Assembly (NCBI GenBank): GCA_039555135.1
Contig: CP114179.1
Coordinates: forward strand, 4,402,001 to 4,466,000
Direction: 5' to 3'
From: Phycisphaeraceae bacterium D3-23
GTDB lineage: Bacteria; Planctomycetota; Phycisphaerae; Phycisphaerales; Phycisphaeraceae
DNA: 64,000 bases
The position numbers and the translations under genes are program-made. The notes beneath the pieces are model-generated. The model saw nothing but the letters and a program-made list of their open reading frames with translations, ran no database searches and had not been told where the DNA came from. Shown here piece after piece: positions 1 through 10,500 of this stretch; within the stretch, counting starts at the first letter, position 1, and each line of letters starts with the position of its first letter.

Positions 1-1808
1 GCAAGAGCGCGCGGGCGGCGCTGGTCACGACCACGGGCTTTGAGGATGTCCTGGCGATCGCGCGGCAGAATCGCCCGGAGCTTTATGCGCTTGAGCCCCG
101 GCGAGCAGCGCCCCAGATAGTACGAGCGCTGACGGTCGGCGTTCGTGAGCGTATCCTGTGCGATGGCTCGGTAGAAACAGCGCTAACAACCGGCGAACTC
201 GATACGGTGATAGCTCGACTCCAATCGCTCTTGCCGGAGTCGATTGCCGTCTGCCTGCTGCACAGCTACGTGAACCCTGAGCATGAACAACGTATTGCGC
301 GCTCGATACGCGACGCGATACCGGGCGTGCATCTGACGGTGTCGCACGAGCTGCTGCCGGAGCTTCGCGAGTACGAGCGCACGGCGACTTGTGTCGCCAA
401 CGCGGCCGTCGGGCCGGTGATGGCGCGGTACCTCGGCGCGTTAGAGGCGGCGCTCGGCGGCGATCGGCTGCGGATTATGGGCAGCGGGGGCGGCACGCTC
501 CCGGTAGATGTCGTGTGCGAACGCCCGATTGAGACGGTGGTCTCGGGACCCGCCGGGGGTGCGATCGGCGCGTGGGCGATGGCGAAGGCGGCGGGTATCG
601 ATCGTGTGATCGGATTCGATATGGGCGGGACGAGCACGGACCTGACGCTGATTGACGGGTCGCCGACGCGCACCACGCAGACAACGATCGCCGGGCTGCC
701 GATCCGCCTGCCGATGATCGATATCCACACCGTGGGTGCGGGTGGGGGCTCGATCGCCCGGCTCGATTTGGGCTCCGCGCTGCGCGTCGGGCCCGAGTCT
801 GCCGGCGCAGACCCCGGCCCGGCATGTTACGGCCGGCAAGACCCGGACGAGCTGTGTGCCACCGTGACGGATGCGCATGTCGTGCTTGGCCACCTGACAG
901 ATGATCGACGACTGGGCGACTCGCTCGCGATTCAGCGTGATGCAGCCATGGACGCAATAGCGCAACTCGCCGAGCAGGCCTCATTAACTGCCGAAGCAAT
1001 GGCGCGGGGGATCCTCCGGATCGCCGATGCGGCGATGGCCAGGGCGGTGAAGGCCATCAGCGTCCAGCGCGGCCACGACCTGCGCGGCTTCGCGCTACTC
1101 GCCTTCGGCGGAGCAGGCGGGCTGCACGCCTGCCGGCTCGCTGAGGCGCTGGGCATGACGCGCGTCCTGATCCCACGCCACGGCGGTCTGCTCAGCGCGG
1201 TCGGCATGCTCGCCGCACCGCCGCGTTACCAATTCGCGCGCAGCGTGGTCACGACGATCTCGCCCGATGAAGCGGGGCGTTACCCCGATCCGCTCGCCGA
1301 CGCGCAGGTGCGCGAAGCGCTTCAGGTGTTGGATAAGATGAGTCACGCAGCGTTAGAGAAGGACGGTGTTGCCTTGGCTGAACGCACGCTCACACGACAT
1401 CTCGACCTGCGCTACGCCGGGCAGTCGCATGAGCTGTCGATACGCTGCGATACAGGCGGTACCATCGATTCCTTTACCGTCGAACACGAGCGGCTGTACG
1501 GCTACGCGATGCCTCACCGCCCGATCGATGTCGTAACGGCAAGGCTTGAAGCAGAGGGCCCGGCACCTGCGATCCAATTGGATGTTGCAGCAAACCATGC
1601 GTCATCAAACCCAAGCGAAGAACGGCAAGTTTCGGTGATCGATCGCGCGGGTGAAGCACAGTGGGCCTGTCGTCAGCGCGAAACCCTCAAGCCGGGCCAG
1701 ATATTTTCCGGCCCGTTCATCATCGAAGAGTACGCAGCCACGACCGTGATTCCGCGTGGCTGGAACATGGAGGTGCTCGCCGATGGCCAGCTATCCGTTA
1801 CCCGATGA
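1..1808 (+). CDS. Hydantoinase/oxoprolinase subunit A family protein, 5'-truncated by window edge
   Basis: This is the larger ATP-binding subunit of the hydantoinase/5-oxoprolinase/acetone carboxylase superfamily, which couples ATP hydrolysis to ring opening or carboxylation; the substrate cannot be read from the sequence. The open frame runs back to base 3 without a stop and its first residues (TTTGFEDVLAIARQNRP) match the family's conserved N-terminal region, so the true start lies upstream. Further family signatures are the nucleotide-binding GFDMGGTSTDLTLI near 613-654, VGAGGGSIARLD, GPESAGADPGPACYG and FGGAGGLHA. The last ~150 residues form the HyuA C-terminal domain. It overlaps the start of the HyuB gene by 26 bases, so the two subunits are probably translationally coupled. 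Confidence 0.9.
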   Translation, partial: KSARAALVTTTGFEDVLAIARQNRPELYALEPRRAAPQIVRALTVGVRERILCDGSVETALTTGELDTVIARLQSLLPESIAVCLLHSYVNPEHEQRIARSIRDAIPGVHLTVSHELLPELREYERTATCVANAAVGPVMARYLGALEAALGGDRLRIMGSGGGTLPVDVVCERPIETVVSGPAGGAIGAWAMAKAAGIDRVIGFDMGGTSTDLTLIDGSPTRTTQTTIAGLPIRLPMIDIHTVGAGGGSIARLDLGSALRVGPESAGADPGPACYGRQDPDELCATVTDAHVVLGHLTDDRRLGDSLAIQRDAAMDAIAQLAEQASLTAEAMARGILRIADAAMARAVKAISVQRGHDLRGFALLAFGGAGGLHACRLAEALGMTRVLIPRHGGLLSAVGMLAAPPRYQFARSVVTTISPDEAGRYPDPLADAQVREALQVLDKMSHAALEKDGVALAERTLTRHLDLRYAGQSHELSIRCDTGGTIDSFTVEHERLYGYAMPHRPIDVVTARLEAEGPAPAIQLDVAANHASSNPSEERQVSVIDRAGEAQWACRQRETLKPGQIFSGPFIIEEYAATTVIPRGWNMEVLADGQLSVTR

Positions 1809-3402
1809 CGCCGACGCCGATCAAGACATGGACGCTGGATGCGCCGATCCGATCGAGCTTGAGGTCTTCCGCCACCTCTTCGCCTCGATCGCGGAGGAGA
1901 TGGGCGAACGCCTGATGCGCAGCGCGTTTTCGCCAAACATCAAGGAACGCCGGGACTTCTCGTGTGCGATGTTCGATGCGGGAGGCGAGATGCTGGCGCA
2001 GGCCGCACACATCCCGGTCCACCTGGGCTCGACGCCGATGTCGGTGCGCGCGGTGATCGATGCATTTGATCCAAAATCGATGCGCTCGGGCGACCGATTC
2101 ATCTTGAACGACCCGTACGATGGCGGGACGCACCTGCCGGACATCACGGTCGTCGAGCCCGTGATACTCCCCGGCAAAAACGACGGCCCCGCGTTCTACG
2201 TTGCCAACCGTGCACACCACGCCGACGTTGGCGGAGTCACACCCGGGTCGCTGCCGATTAGCCGACACATCGACGATGAGGGGCTGCGCATCGCGCCGCG
2301 ACGCATGGACAGCGCGGCCATCGACTGGATCGCCCACGCTTCGCGCACGCCCGACGAGCGGCGCGGCGACCTCCTCGCGCAGTCCGCAGCGCTTACGCTC
2401 GGAACGAATCGCCTGCGCGAACTGGCCGAAACATATTCGCTCCCCACTGTTGCCAGGCGGGGCAGCCAGCTGCAGGCCTACGCCCAACGCATCATGGCCC
2501 GTGTGATCAATGACCTCCCCGATGGTGTGTATCGCTTCGAGGATTATCTCGAAGACGACGGCCAAGGCACCATCGACATCACCATACGCTGCATACTCAC
2601 CATTGAAGGCGATCGTGCAACGGTCGATTTCGCCGCAAGCGACGACCAGGCCGCGGGGCCGGTGAATGCGGTCCGAGCGATCGCCGTGTCGGCGGTGGAC
2701 TACTGCTTCCGCTGCATCGCGCCGATGGAACTGCCGGGTAACGGCGGTGTGATGCGCAACATTACGACGCTGACCCGTCCCGGCTCGGTCGTCGATGCGC
2801 TCTACCCCGCGCCCGTCGCGGGCGGCAATGTCGAAACCTCCCAGCGGCTGGTCGATGTCGTCTTTGGTGCGATCGCACAGGCCGCGCCGGACCGCGTACC
2901 TGCCGCGTCGTGCGGCACGATGAACAACATCACGATCGGTGGCACCGACCCGCGCACCGGCAAGCCCTTCGCCTACTACGAAACGATTGCCGGCGGCGCA
3001 GGCGCAGGCCCGACAGGCCCGGGCGGCGATGCGATGCAGACCCACATGACTAACACCCACAACACGCCCGTCGAGGCACTCGAACACGCCTACCCGATAC
3101 GCATTGAACGCTACGCCTTACGCGACGATGCACCGCCCGCGCATGGGAAACACGCCGGCGGGCGCGGCATCGTCCGGGCCTACCGTTTTACATCGGCCGT
3201 CACTGTGACCCTGCTCACAGAGCGGCGCAGCCGGACGCCCTACGGCTTACGCGATGGCTCACCCGGTACCACGGGCATCAACACCCTCATCCACTCCGAC
3301 GGCCGACGAGAACAACTGCCCGGGAAGTGCTCGCTGGATGTCCCGCCGGGCTCCGCGATCGAGATCGCCACGCCCGGCGGCGGCGGCTGGGGTGCCGCAT
3401 GA
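1783..3402 (+). CDS. Hydantoinase/oxoprolinase subunit B family protein
   Basis: This is the second subunit (HyuB family, about 539 residues, near the usual length), expected to form a complex with the upstream HyuA product. Family hallmarks are the start DPIELEVFRHLF, ERRDFSCAMFD, IPVHLGSTPMSVRA, ILNDPYDGGTHLPD, HHADVGGVTPGS and the C-terminal GGGGWGAA. The frame is also open from a GTG at 1756, but the ATG at 1783 has a GGAGG about 9 bases upstream and is preferred; 1828 is another possibility. The pair could act on 5-oxoproline, hydantoins or a ketone. No transporter or dedicated regulator is visible nearby to decide. Confidence 0.9.
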   Translation: MASYPLPDDADADQDMDAGCADPIELEVFRHLFASIAEEMGERLMRSAFSPNIKERRDFSCAMFDAGGEMLAQAAHIPVHLGSTPMSVRAVIDAFDPKSMRSGDRFILNDPYDGGTHLPDITVVEPVILPGKNDGPAFYVANRAHHADVGGVTPGSLPISRHIDDEGLRIAPRRMDSAAIDWIAHASRTPDERRGDLLAQSAALTLGTNRLRELAETYSLPTVARRGSQLQAYAQRIMARVINDLPDGVYRFEDYLEDDGQGTIDITIRCILTIEGDRATVDFAASDDQAAGPVNAVRAIAVSAVDYCFRCIAPMELPGNGGVMRNITTLTRPGSVVDALYPAPVAGGNVETSQRLVDVVFGAIAQAAPDRVPAASCGTMNNITIGGTDPRTGKPFAYYETIAGGAGAGPTGPGGDAMQTHMTNTHNTPVEALEHAYPIRIERYALRDDAPPAHGKHAGGRGIVRAYRFTSAVTVTLLTERRSRTPYGLRDGSPGTTGINTLIHSDGRREQLPGKCSLDVPPGSAIEIATPGGGGWGAA

Positions 3403-3501
3403 CCGCTCGTTGAAACATCGCTCAATGCCAGCGCGGCGATGCAGGCTACGCGGACATGTCTTGTATAGTTGCACGCAGGACAACCTTTGATTGGAATCCA
3501 T

Positions 3502-5520
3502 ATGCGCTTTTTGCTCTCTCTACTTATCCTTACCTACACCCTCTGTCTTGGTTGCCTAACCGCACCAGCACAGGCGCAGGATCGCCCGCCCAACATCATC
3601 CTGATCTTCTGCGACGACCTAGGATATGGGGATATCGGGGTGTTTTGGCAGAACGACCGCGCCCTGGCCGGGCAGCCCGCGCACGCGACGCCACACATCG
3701 ATCGTATGGCCGAGCAAGGCGTGCAGATGGCGCATGCCTACTGCCCCGCGCCGGTCTGCGCACCGTCGCGCGCGTCGCTCATGCTCGGTGTCACACAGGG
3801 CCACGCCAACGTCCGCGACAACCAGTTCGACAAGGCCCTCGAAGACAACCACACCCTGGCCAGCGTCTTGGGCGAGGCCGGCTACGCGACGGCCGCGTTC
3901 GGCAAGTGGGGCCTACAGGGCAACGCCGGGCCAAACATCGAGAACGGCTTTGTTGCACACCCGATGAACCGCGGGTTCGACTATTTCCTGGGCTACATGC
4001 GCCATCGTGACGGGCATCGGCATTACCCACTCGAAGACGGCAAAGAGCTATACGACGGCGACACCAACATCGCCGACCAACTCGCGCTGTGCTATACGAC
4101 CGACCTGTTCACCGCGCGGTCAAAGAAGTGGATCGTCGACCATGTCGAGGCGACGCCGGGCGAGCCGTTCTTCGTCTACCTCGCTTACGACACACCGCAC
4201 GCGATCCTGCAGAACCCGCCCTGCGCCTACCCCGACGGCGGCGGGCTCGATGGCGGGGCGCAGTGGCTCGGCGAGCCGGGGACGATGATCAACACCGCGA
4301 CGGGCGACTACGACGCCTGGGTCCACCCCGACTACACCGATCAAGACTGGCCCGAGCAGTACATCCGCTACGCCAACGGGGTCCGCCGGATCGACGATTC
4401 GGTCGGCGACATCCTCCGACTGCTCGAAGACCTCGACATCGATGACAACACGCTGGTCATCTTTACCACCGACAATGGGCCCAGCGCCGAATCCTACCTG
4501 CAAGGCAAGCCGTACAGCCCGGAGTTTTTCCATAGCTACGGCCCCTTCGACGGCATCAAGCGTGACCTGTGGGAAGGCGGCATCCGCACCGGCGCGATCG
4601 CGCAATGGGCCGGGACGATACCCGCAGGCACCGTAAGCGCAACGCCGTTGACATTTGCAGATTTTCTCGCGACTTTTACCGATGCGGCTGGCGTCCCGGT
4701 GCCCGCGCGTAGTGATGGCGTGTCCCTGCTACCGGCTATGACCGCGCATGGTGAGCAGGCCCCTGCGAACATCTACATCGAGTATGCGAATAACGGCCGG
4801 ACACCGGGCTACCGTGATTTCGAAAGCTCGCACGCCGGGCGGCGTCGGGCGCAGATGCAGGCGATCCGCCTCGGCGACCATGTCGGCGTACGCTACAACA
4901 TTCAGTCGCACGACGACCCCTTCGAGATTTACCACATCGTCGACGATCCCAAGCAGACGACCGACCTCGCGGGTCGGCCGAACATGGTTGCGTTACAACA
5001 ACTGATGCATGACGAAGTACTGCGCCGCCGTGTGCCCAATGCCTCGGCCACGCGCCCCTACGACGACGTCCCGATCCCCGCGGTCGCCCCCCGCGAAACA
5101 GAACCCGGCCTGAATCTGCAGATCTATCGGCGTACGGTCAGCTACGTACCCCGCGTCGAGAACACCGACCCGATCCACGGGCATCACACCGCCCAGCCCG
5201 AGTTGATTGAGACCCGAAGAAATGCCACGCAGTGTTTCACGGGCTACCTCGTCGTCCCCGAAACCGGCGCCTACACACTGCGGCTTTCAACGCCCGGTCG
5301 TGCGATCCTCCGCCTGCATCATGCGACATGGATCGACGCCGACCGCCCGTTCGTAGCGGGGCAGGCCTATGAGGTTACGGTCCGACTGGAGCAGGGCCTG
5401 CATCCGATCCAGTTGTCTCTCAACACCGCGCGTGGTACAGATACCAACGGCTTTGCGTTGAGTTGGTCTGGGCCGGGCTTCGACATGAAGCCTATCGAGC
5501 CCGAGGCATGGGCACGTTAG
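3502..5520 (+). CDS. Secreted sulfatase with C-terminal PA14-like domain
   Basis: This is a type I (formylglycine-dependent) sulfatase of about 672 residues, likely acting on sulfated carbohydrates outside the cytoplasm. Residues 1-25 form a signal peptide ending in an Ala-rich cleavage region. The metal-binding CDDLGYGD follows near residue 37. The maturation motif CAPSR is at residues 86-90, with the Cys at 3757-3759 expected to be converted to formylglycine. The FTTDNGPS motif typical of the alkaline-phosphatase fold is present near residue 317. Residues ~578-663 (GYLVVPETGAYTLRLSTPG and on) resemble a PA14 domain, often a sugar-binding module. A TTG at 3469 also opens the frame, but 3502 begins a clean signal peptide. 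Its stop overlaps the stop of the convergent gene. Confidence 0.92.
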   Translation: MRFLLSLLILTYTLCLGCLTAPAQAQDRPPNIILIFCDDLGYGDIGVFWQNDRALAGQPAHATPHIDRMAEQGVQMAHAYCPAPVCAPSRASLMLGVTQGHANVRDNQFDKALEDNHTLASVLGEAGYATAAFGKWGLQGNAGPNIENGFVAHPMNRGFDYFLGYMRHRDGHRHYPLEDGKELYDGDTNIADQLALCYTTDLFTARSKKWIVDHVEATPGEPFFVYLAYDTPHAILQNPPCAYPDGGGLDGGAQWLGEPGTMINTATGDYDAWVHPDYTDQDWPEQYIRYANGVRRIDDSVGDILRLLEDLDIDDNTLVIFTTDNGPSAESYLQGKPYSPEFFHSYGPFDGIKRDLWEGGIRTGAIAQWAGTIPAGTVSATPLTFADFLATFTDAAGVPVPARSDGVSLLPAMTAHGEQAPANIYIEYANNGRTPGYRDFESSHAGRRRAQMQAIRLGDHVGVRYNIQSHDDPFEIYHIVDDPKQTTDLAGRPNMVALQQLMHDEVLRRRVPNASATRPYDDVPIPAVAPRETEPGLNLQIYRRTVSYVPRVENTDPIHGHHTAQPELIETRRNATQCFTGYLVVPETGAYTLRLSTPGRAILRLHHATWIDADRPFVAGQAYEVTVRLEQGLHPIQLSLNTARGTDTNGFALSWSGPGFDMKPIEPEAWAR

Positions 5521-7175
5521 GCCGATCGTCTTCGCCGCACCAACACCAGGCCCGCGAGGGTGACAAGCGCCAGCGTGCCGGGCTCGGGGATCTGGCCGAA
5601 GACGACATAGACCTGGCCTGCGCCGTTGATGCCGTTGGGGTCGGCGTTGGGCGACGAGATCACGAAGTCGTCGATGCCGTCCCCGTTGAGGTCGCCGGTG
5701 GCGGCGAGCGATGCGCCCAGGGAGTCCAAAGGCATTGCGCCGTCCAAGATGATGCCATTCGTGCCGTCGAGCGACATCGCCTCGAGTGTGCCGATGCTGT
5801 TGAGTGATTCACCGCCGTAGATGACGTAGGCCTGCCCGGCCGCGCCGTTGGCGCGGCCAAAGCCGACGACGAGGTCGTCGATCCCGTCGCCGTTGAAGTC
5901 GCCGGCTGCGGAACCCATCACCTCGCTGCCCGGGGAAGTGACGGCGCTGTCTGCGCCGTGTTCGATCACGAAGCCGGATTCGTCGGTGAACTGACGGACC
6001 CCGATGCCGCTGGCGACGGCTTCGGCCACGGAAAGCCCGGCCCGACCAAAGACCACGTAGCTCTCTGAGGCGCGTGTGTCAGCGTCCTGGTTCGCGAGAA
6101 GGGTGCTGATGAACAGGTCGTCGACGCCGTCGTTGTTCAGGTCGCCCGCATTGCTGACGGATCGGCCCAGGCCGTCGCCGGTGGCTTCGCCCAGGAGCAC
6201 AAACCCGTCTTCGCCCTCGAACGAGTCGCGTGTGAGGACACCCGTCCCGCCGGAAGCCGCGCCGCCCATGACGATGTACGCGCTGCCCAGCGATGGTGCG
6301 CCGTTCGAGACGCGGGCGGTGTTCGACCCGCCGACGACGAGATCGGGCAAGCCGTCGGCGTTAAGGTCGCCTGCGGACGATACGGAAACGCCGAGGTTGC
6401 CGTTCTGGTGGACCCCTTCGACACGAAAGCCGTTGGTGCCGTCGAGGGACTCCATGTCGAACTGGCCGTTGAGTAGCGGGAACGATGCACTACCGTAGAC
6501 GACAAAGGCGGCACCGGCCGAAGGTTCGTTGTTGATATCAAACCGCGGCGCGCCCAGCACGAAGTCGTCGAGGCCGTCGTCGTTGAAGTCGCCCAGCCCC
6601 GCGGCCGAAAGCCCCAGGGAGGTTTGGGAGAGCGACATGATGAAGCCGTTGTTGCCGTTGACCTCGGCGGCGACGATCGAGCCCGACGCACCGATGGTCG
6701 CGCTGCCGTAGATGAGGTAGGCGGTGCTGGCGTTGGGGTTGGCGACGATGATGTCGTCGAAGCCGTCCCCGTTGACATCGCCCGCGCCGGCGACGGTCTC
6801 GCCCAGGCGCTGGCTGGCACCCTTGCGGTTGCCGTCGATCGCGAAGCCGTTGGTACCGTCGAGCGCGCTGAAGCTGCTCAGGTGTAGGTCGGCGATATCG
6901 GTGCGGCCGAAGACGACGTAGGCCTGCCCGACCGTCGCGCCGTGGCTGGCCTGTTCGGCGAAAGGTGCGCCGACGATGAGGTCCATCATCCCGTCGCCAT
7001 TGATGTCGCCCGCAGAACTCACCGATCTCCCTGCGTCGTCGGCGATACCGTTGCCGTTGAGCGTGAAGCCGTTAACACCGTCGAGGTCCGCGACGTTGAG
7101 CGATACGGGCTGGGCAACCGCGAGTCCCGAAACGAGCAGCGAGGTTGCCGCGGCGGATGTAGCTTTCCAAGCCAT
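5517..7175 (-). CDS. FG-GAP/integrin-alpha-like beta-propeller PEP-CTERM protein
   Basis: This is a secreted protein of about 552 residues made of roughly seven FG-GAP repeats. Each contains a Ca-binding-like DxNxDGxxD core (for example AGDLNGDGIDDFVI) and a YVVFG/YVIYG strand, and together they predict a seven-bladed propeller. The N-terminus is a signal peptide starting at 7175, preceded by GGAGAG. The open frame extends upstream to 7364, but that stretch is out of character. The C-terminus IPEPGTLALVTLAGLVLVRRRR is a PEP-CTERM sorting signal, expected to be processed by an exosortase that is not encoded here. It is convergent with the sulfatase (stops overlap) and divergent from the next secreted gene. 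Confidence 0.88.
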   Translation of the reverse strand: MAWKATSAAATSLLVSGLAVAQPVSLNVADLDGVNGFTLNGNGIADDAGRSVSSAGDINGDGMMDLIVGAPFAEQASHGATVGQAYVVFGRTDIADLHLSSFSALDGTNGFAIDGNRKGASQRLGETVAGAGDVNGDGFDDIIVANPNASTAYLIYGSATIGASGSIVAAEVNGNNGFIMSLSQTSLGLSAAGLGDFNDDGLDDFVLGAPRFDINNEPSAGAAFVVYGSASFPLLNGQFDMESLDGTNGFRVEGVHQNGNLGVSVSSAGDLNADGLPDLVVGGSNTARVSNGAPSLGSAYIVMGGAASGGTGVLTRDSFEGEDGFVLLGEATGDGLGRSVSNAGDLNNDGVDDLFISTLLANQDADTRASESYVVFGRAGLSVAEAVASGIGVRQFTDESGFVIEHGADSAVTSPGSEVMGSAAGDFNGDGIDDLVVGFGRANGAAGQAYVIYGGESLNSIGTLEAMSLDGTNGIILDGAMPLDSLGASLAATGDLNGDGIDDFVISSPNADPNGINGAGQVYVVFGQIPEPGTLALVTLAGLVLVRRRRSA

Positions 7176-7500
7176 GATTCTTCTCTCCGGCAGGTTATGC
7201 GTTGATGCGGCCGGCAGCCCCGTGTCTGCCGTGGTCAATCCGCCCGTCAGGCAGGCAGATTCTACACACCCCGCTTGGCAAACCGAAGCGCGGGGTGGGC
7301 GGATTGTCTGCGTGTTTGCTGCGTTCAGCGTTGCGAGGTTCGCAGTCATTCGCAGCGATGACAAACTGGATAAGGAATGTATGCCCTCACTGGGTTTTCT
7401 ATGGTCCCCATCACCGTAACCCGCTAAACTGATACCGAAGACCGCCCGGCCATGTGTAGGGCAGGCGATCTATCCGATTTTCTAACGACTCCGGAGGGTC
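7176..7500. promoter_or_regulatory. Divergent intergenic region between two PEP-CTERM genes
   Basis: This 325-base stretch has no credible gene. It must hold the promoters of the FG-GAP gene (minus) and of the autotransporter-like giant (plus), but I cannot pick a convincing -35/-10 pair for either. It carries a nested inverted repeat (separate entry). The last bases, CCGGAGGGTC before 7501, supply a good Shine-Dalgarno for the plus-strand gene. Confidence 0.5.
7236..7306. repeat. Nested inverted repeat, two-level hairpin
   Basis: The outer arms CAATCCGCCC (7236-7245) and GGGCGGATTG (7297-7306) are perfect 10-base complements. Inside them CACCCCGC (7267-7274) pairs with GCGGGGTG (7290-7297), so the two stems share one base and stack or compete. 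It lies in the divergent promoter region, not at a gene end. It could be a REP-like element, an RNA structure in a 5' leader, or a protein-binding palindrome. No T-tract follows on either side. Confidence 0.6.
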
Positions 7501-10500
7501 ATGATGTCGCGACCTCGTGTTTTGGCCAAGCCGCATCTGGCGCTGCTGTTGTACTGTCTCCCCGCCGTGCCCGCCTTGTCCGCGACACAGACGTGGGACT
7601 TGCCCGGCGGAGGAGACTGGTTCGAGCCGCTGAACTGGGACGCCCAGACCCCCGATGCGGTCGGCGAAGTCGCGGCCTTCGACGCGGGGCTGAGCGAAGC
7701 ATCCGCAGCGATCTCGCTTGGCGGCCAACAGGCGACGCTCGGCGAGATCGACCACGGCAGCGGTGCCCAGCTCGCGCTGCTCAACGGCGTGTTGGCATTC
7801 GATGTCGTCGGCGTCGGCGGTACGGCACAGATCACGACATCGGCGGGGGGCGGGGACCTGTCCATTCTGACATTGGCATCGTTCTTAGACGATGACCTGC
7901 GTGTTTCGGCGGGTACGGGGACGTCGGTCTTTTGGGACGGGCTGATCACGGCGGGTTCGCAAGGGCTGGTCGCCGACGGCGCGGGGGCGTTGTGGCTGCG
8001 CGGTGACAACGCGGGCTGGGCGGGGCCGTTCACCGCGCTCGGCGGCGAGGTCTATCTCACCCACAGCCAGGCGCTGGGTGATGCGGATACGTCCATCATT
8101 GATGGCGCTTCGGTCTATCTGCGCGCGGGCTCGGGCGAGGCCTTCGATGTGCAGTCGGGCACGTTGTGGCTGGACACCGGGGCGGGCACACACACCGGCG
8201 GCGTGACGCTCTCGGGGGGGGCGCTTGCGTCGGCGCTGGGCGGCCAACTCGAAGGCGGGCTGGTGCTGTCGTCTGCCGCGGGCTCGACGGTCGGCGTGGA
8301 CGCGGGGCAGACCCTTGTTCTCTCGGGCGGCGTGAGCGGCACGGGCGAGCTGACGTTCGACTCCGCAGGGACACTACGTCTTGAGTCCATCGGCGTATCG
8401 CATACCGGCGCACTTGTTATTCAGGGCGGCGTGGTCGAACTGATGGTCAACGCGACGCACACCGGCTCAACAACGATCGCGGACGGCTCGTTAATTCTCA
8501 GCGGTGACGGTTCGCTCGCGGCGAGTGGCGGGCTCGTGACGGTCCAGACGGGCGGGCTACTCGGCATCGAACAGGGGGCGGGCGGTGATGCGCTATTGCA
8601 TGATGTCGCGGTGCAGGGCGTCGTGCTTCAGGGCGGTACGCTCATGATAGCGGACGACTTCGACCCGGCCGACCTGCTGAACGCCGTGTCGACCGGCGGA
8701 TCGTTGGTGCTTGAGCACGTCGTCGGCTATACGGCCGGGGGCAGCAACACGCTCGACCTCAACGCCCCCACGGGCGGCGGGCCGATCACCCTAGGCGCGT
8801 CGGGGTTTTCGTCGCTCGATGCCGGTCTCAACCTGATCCCCAATACCGCCGACCGGACCCTGCGCTTCGGGGCCGGGCCCGGGCTGCTGCAGGTCGGCGT
8901 CGTGTTGTCGGATGGGGCGGGTTCGGCGGTACATGTCGCCCATCAAGGCCCGGGTACGACGCGGCTCACCGCGGCCAACACCTACACCGGCGACACGCTC
9001 GTCACGCAGGGTGTCCTCCACGTCGCAAGCGCAGCAGGCCTGGGCACGCTCGACGGCGATACGTTCGTCAGCGGCACGGGCCGACTCGACCTCGATGTGG
9101 CGGTCGACGAGACGCTGCACCTCAGCGACGGCGCGGCGGTGCGCCTGCTCACGGCCGGGGACTACGGCAACGCGATCCATGTCGATAGCGGCGTGGTCAT
9201 GACGACCGGCGCGGGCCTGACGCAGGTCAGCGGCCTGATCGATGTCGCGACGTCGATCGAGTTCCAAGAGCTCTCAGACAGCGGCAGCACGCTGATCAGC
9301 GGCACCCTCAGCGGCCCGGGCGACGTCACCTACAACGGCGGCCAGTTCACCCTCGGCAGCGCCGCCACCTACACCGGCCAGACCGTTTTCACCGGGCTCT
9401 CTGCGATCGATGTGGACCACGCCGACGCGTTGGGCAGCGCCGCGGCTGGCACCGTGTTGCGCGGTGCCGTCGTCCATCTCAACGCCCCATCGTCCGAGCC
9501 CTTCCGCGTCGAGACGGGCACGCTCTATCTCGATCTGTTCGGCGTGGACTACACCAACCCGGTCACGCTCGCGGGCGGCACGCTCCGGGCGGGAGATGCG
9601 TTCACTTTCGGCACCGTCGAACTCAGCGGCGGGATCACGATGGACGGCAACGCGACCCTGCAAGCCGAGGACCCCCTCACGCTCTCGGGCGCGCTGACCG
9701 GCACGGGCGACCTGACCATCTTCGGCATCGGCGAAGTCTCCCTGACCGGCGGCGCAGACCTCAACGGCCAAATCATCCTCGACGGCAGCCCCGGCCTCAT
9801 TATCCAGAGCCCCGTCACGACGCGCTTTATGCGGGTGCTGCGCGGCGGGCTAATCATCGAAGACGACCTGACGGTGACCAACCTGCTTTCGCTCCAGAAT
9901 GCGACCTTCGACTGGCGCGGCGGCGAACTCGAACTCGAACATTTCGATGTGTTCCCGACCGTCAATCCATTCCTGCTCGGCACCGACGTCGATATCACCG
10001 CCCTGCTCGACGGCTCCCTGACGGGTGCGCCGCTCAACCTCATCGGCGGGAGTAGCGAGAACAACTTCCCGTACTTCGAGGTCACCCGCGGCGCGACCGT
10101 GCGGCAGACCGGCGACGACATCGGCGTGGGTGGTGCGGGGGGCCAAATCCTGGTCGGAAACACGGACGGCCCGGGAACACTCCGACTCGAAGGCGGCTCG
10201 CTCACCACGATGATCGTGAACGTACGCAGTGCCGGCAGCGTCATCGAAATCGCGGGCGGCACGCTCGACGCCATCGTCTCACTCGCAGACCAGCCCGGCT
10301 CTGCCGCCACTCTCCGAATCACGAGCGGCCTGCTCGACACCTCACAGGTCGTCGTCGGCAATGGCGGGACGGCGCTCGTCGAGCACAGCGGCGGCGCGGC
10401 CGACATCTTCAACCTCCAGTTCGGTGCGGGCGCTGGACCCGGCGGCGTGTATGAGCTCTCAGGCACCGGCACACTTGATGTCAACAACCTCTGGTTCCAC

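Noticed and set aside
1798-3087. 429-codon ORF opposite the HyuB gene
   Set aside because: Antisense shadow of a gene with strong family motifs.
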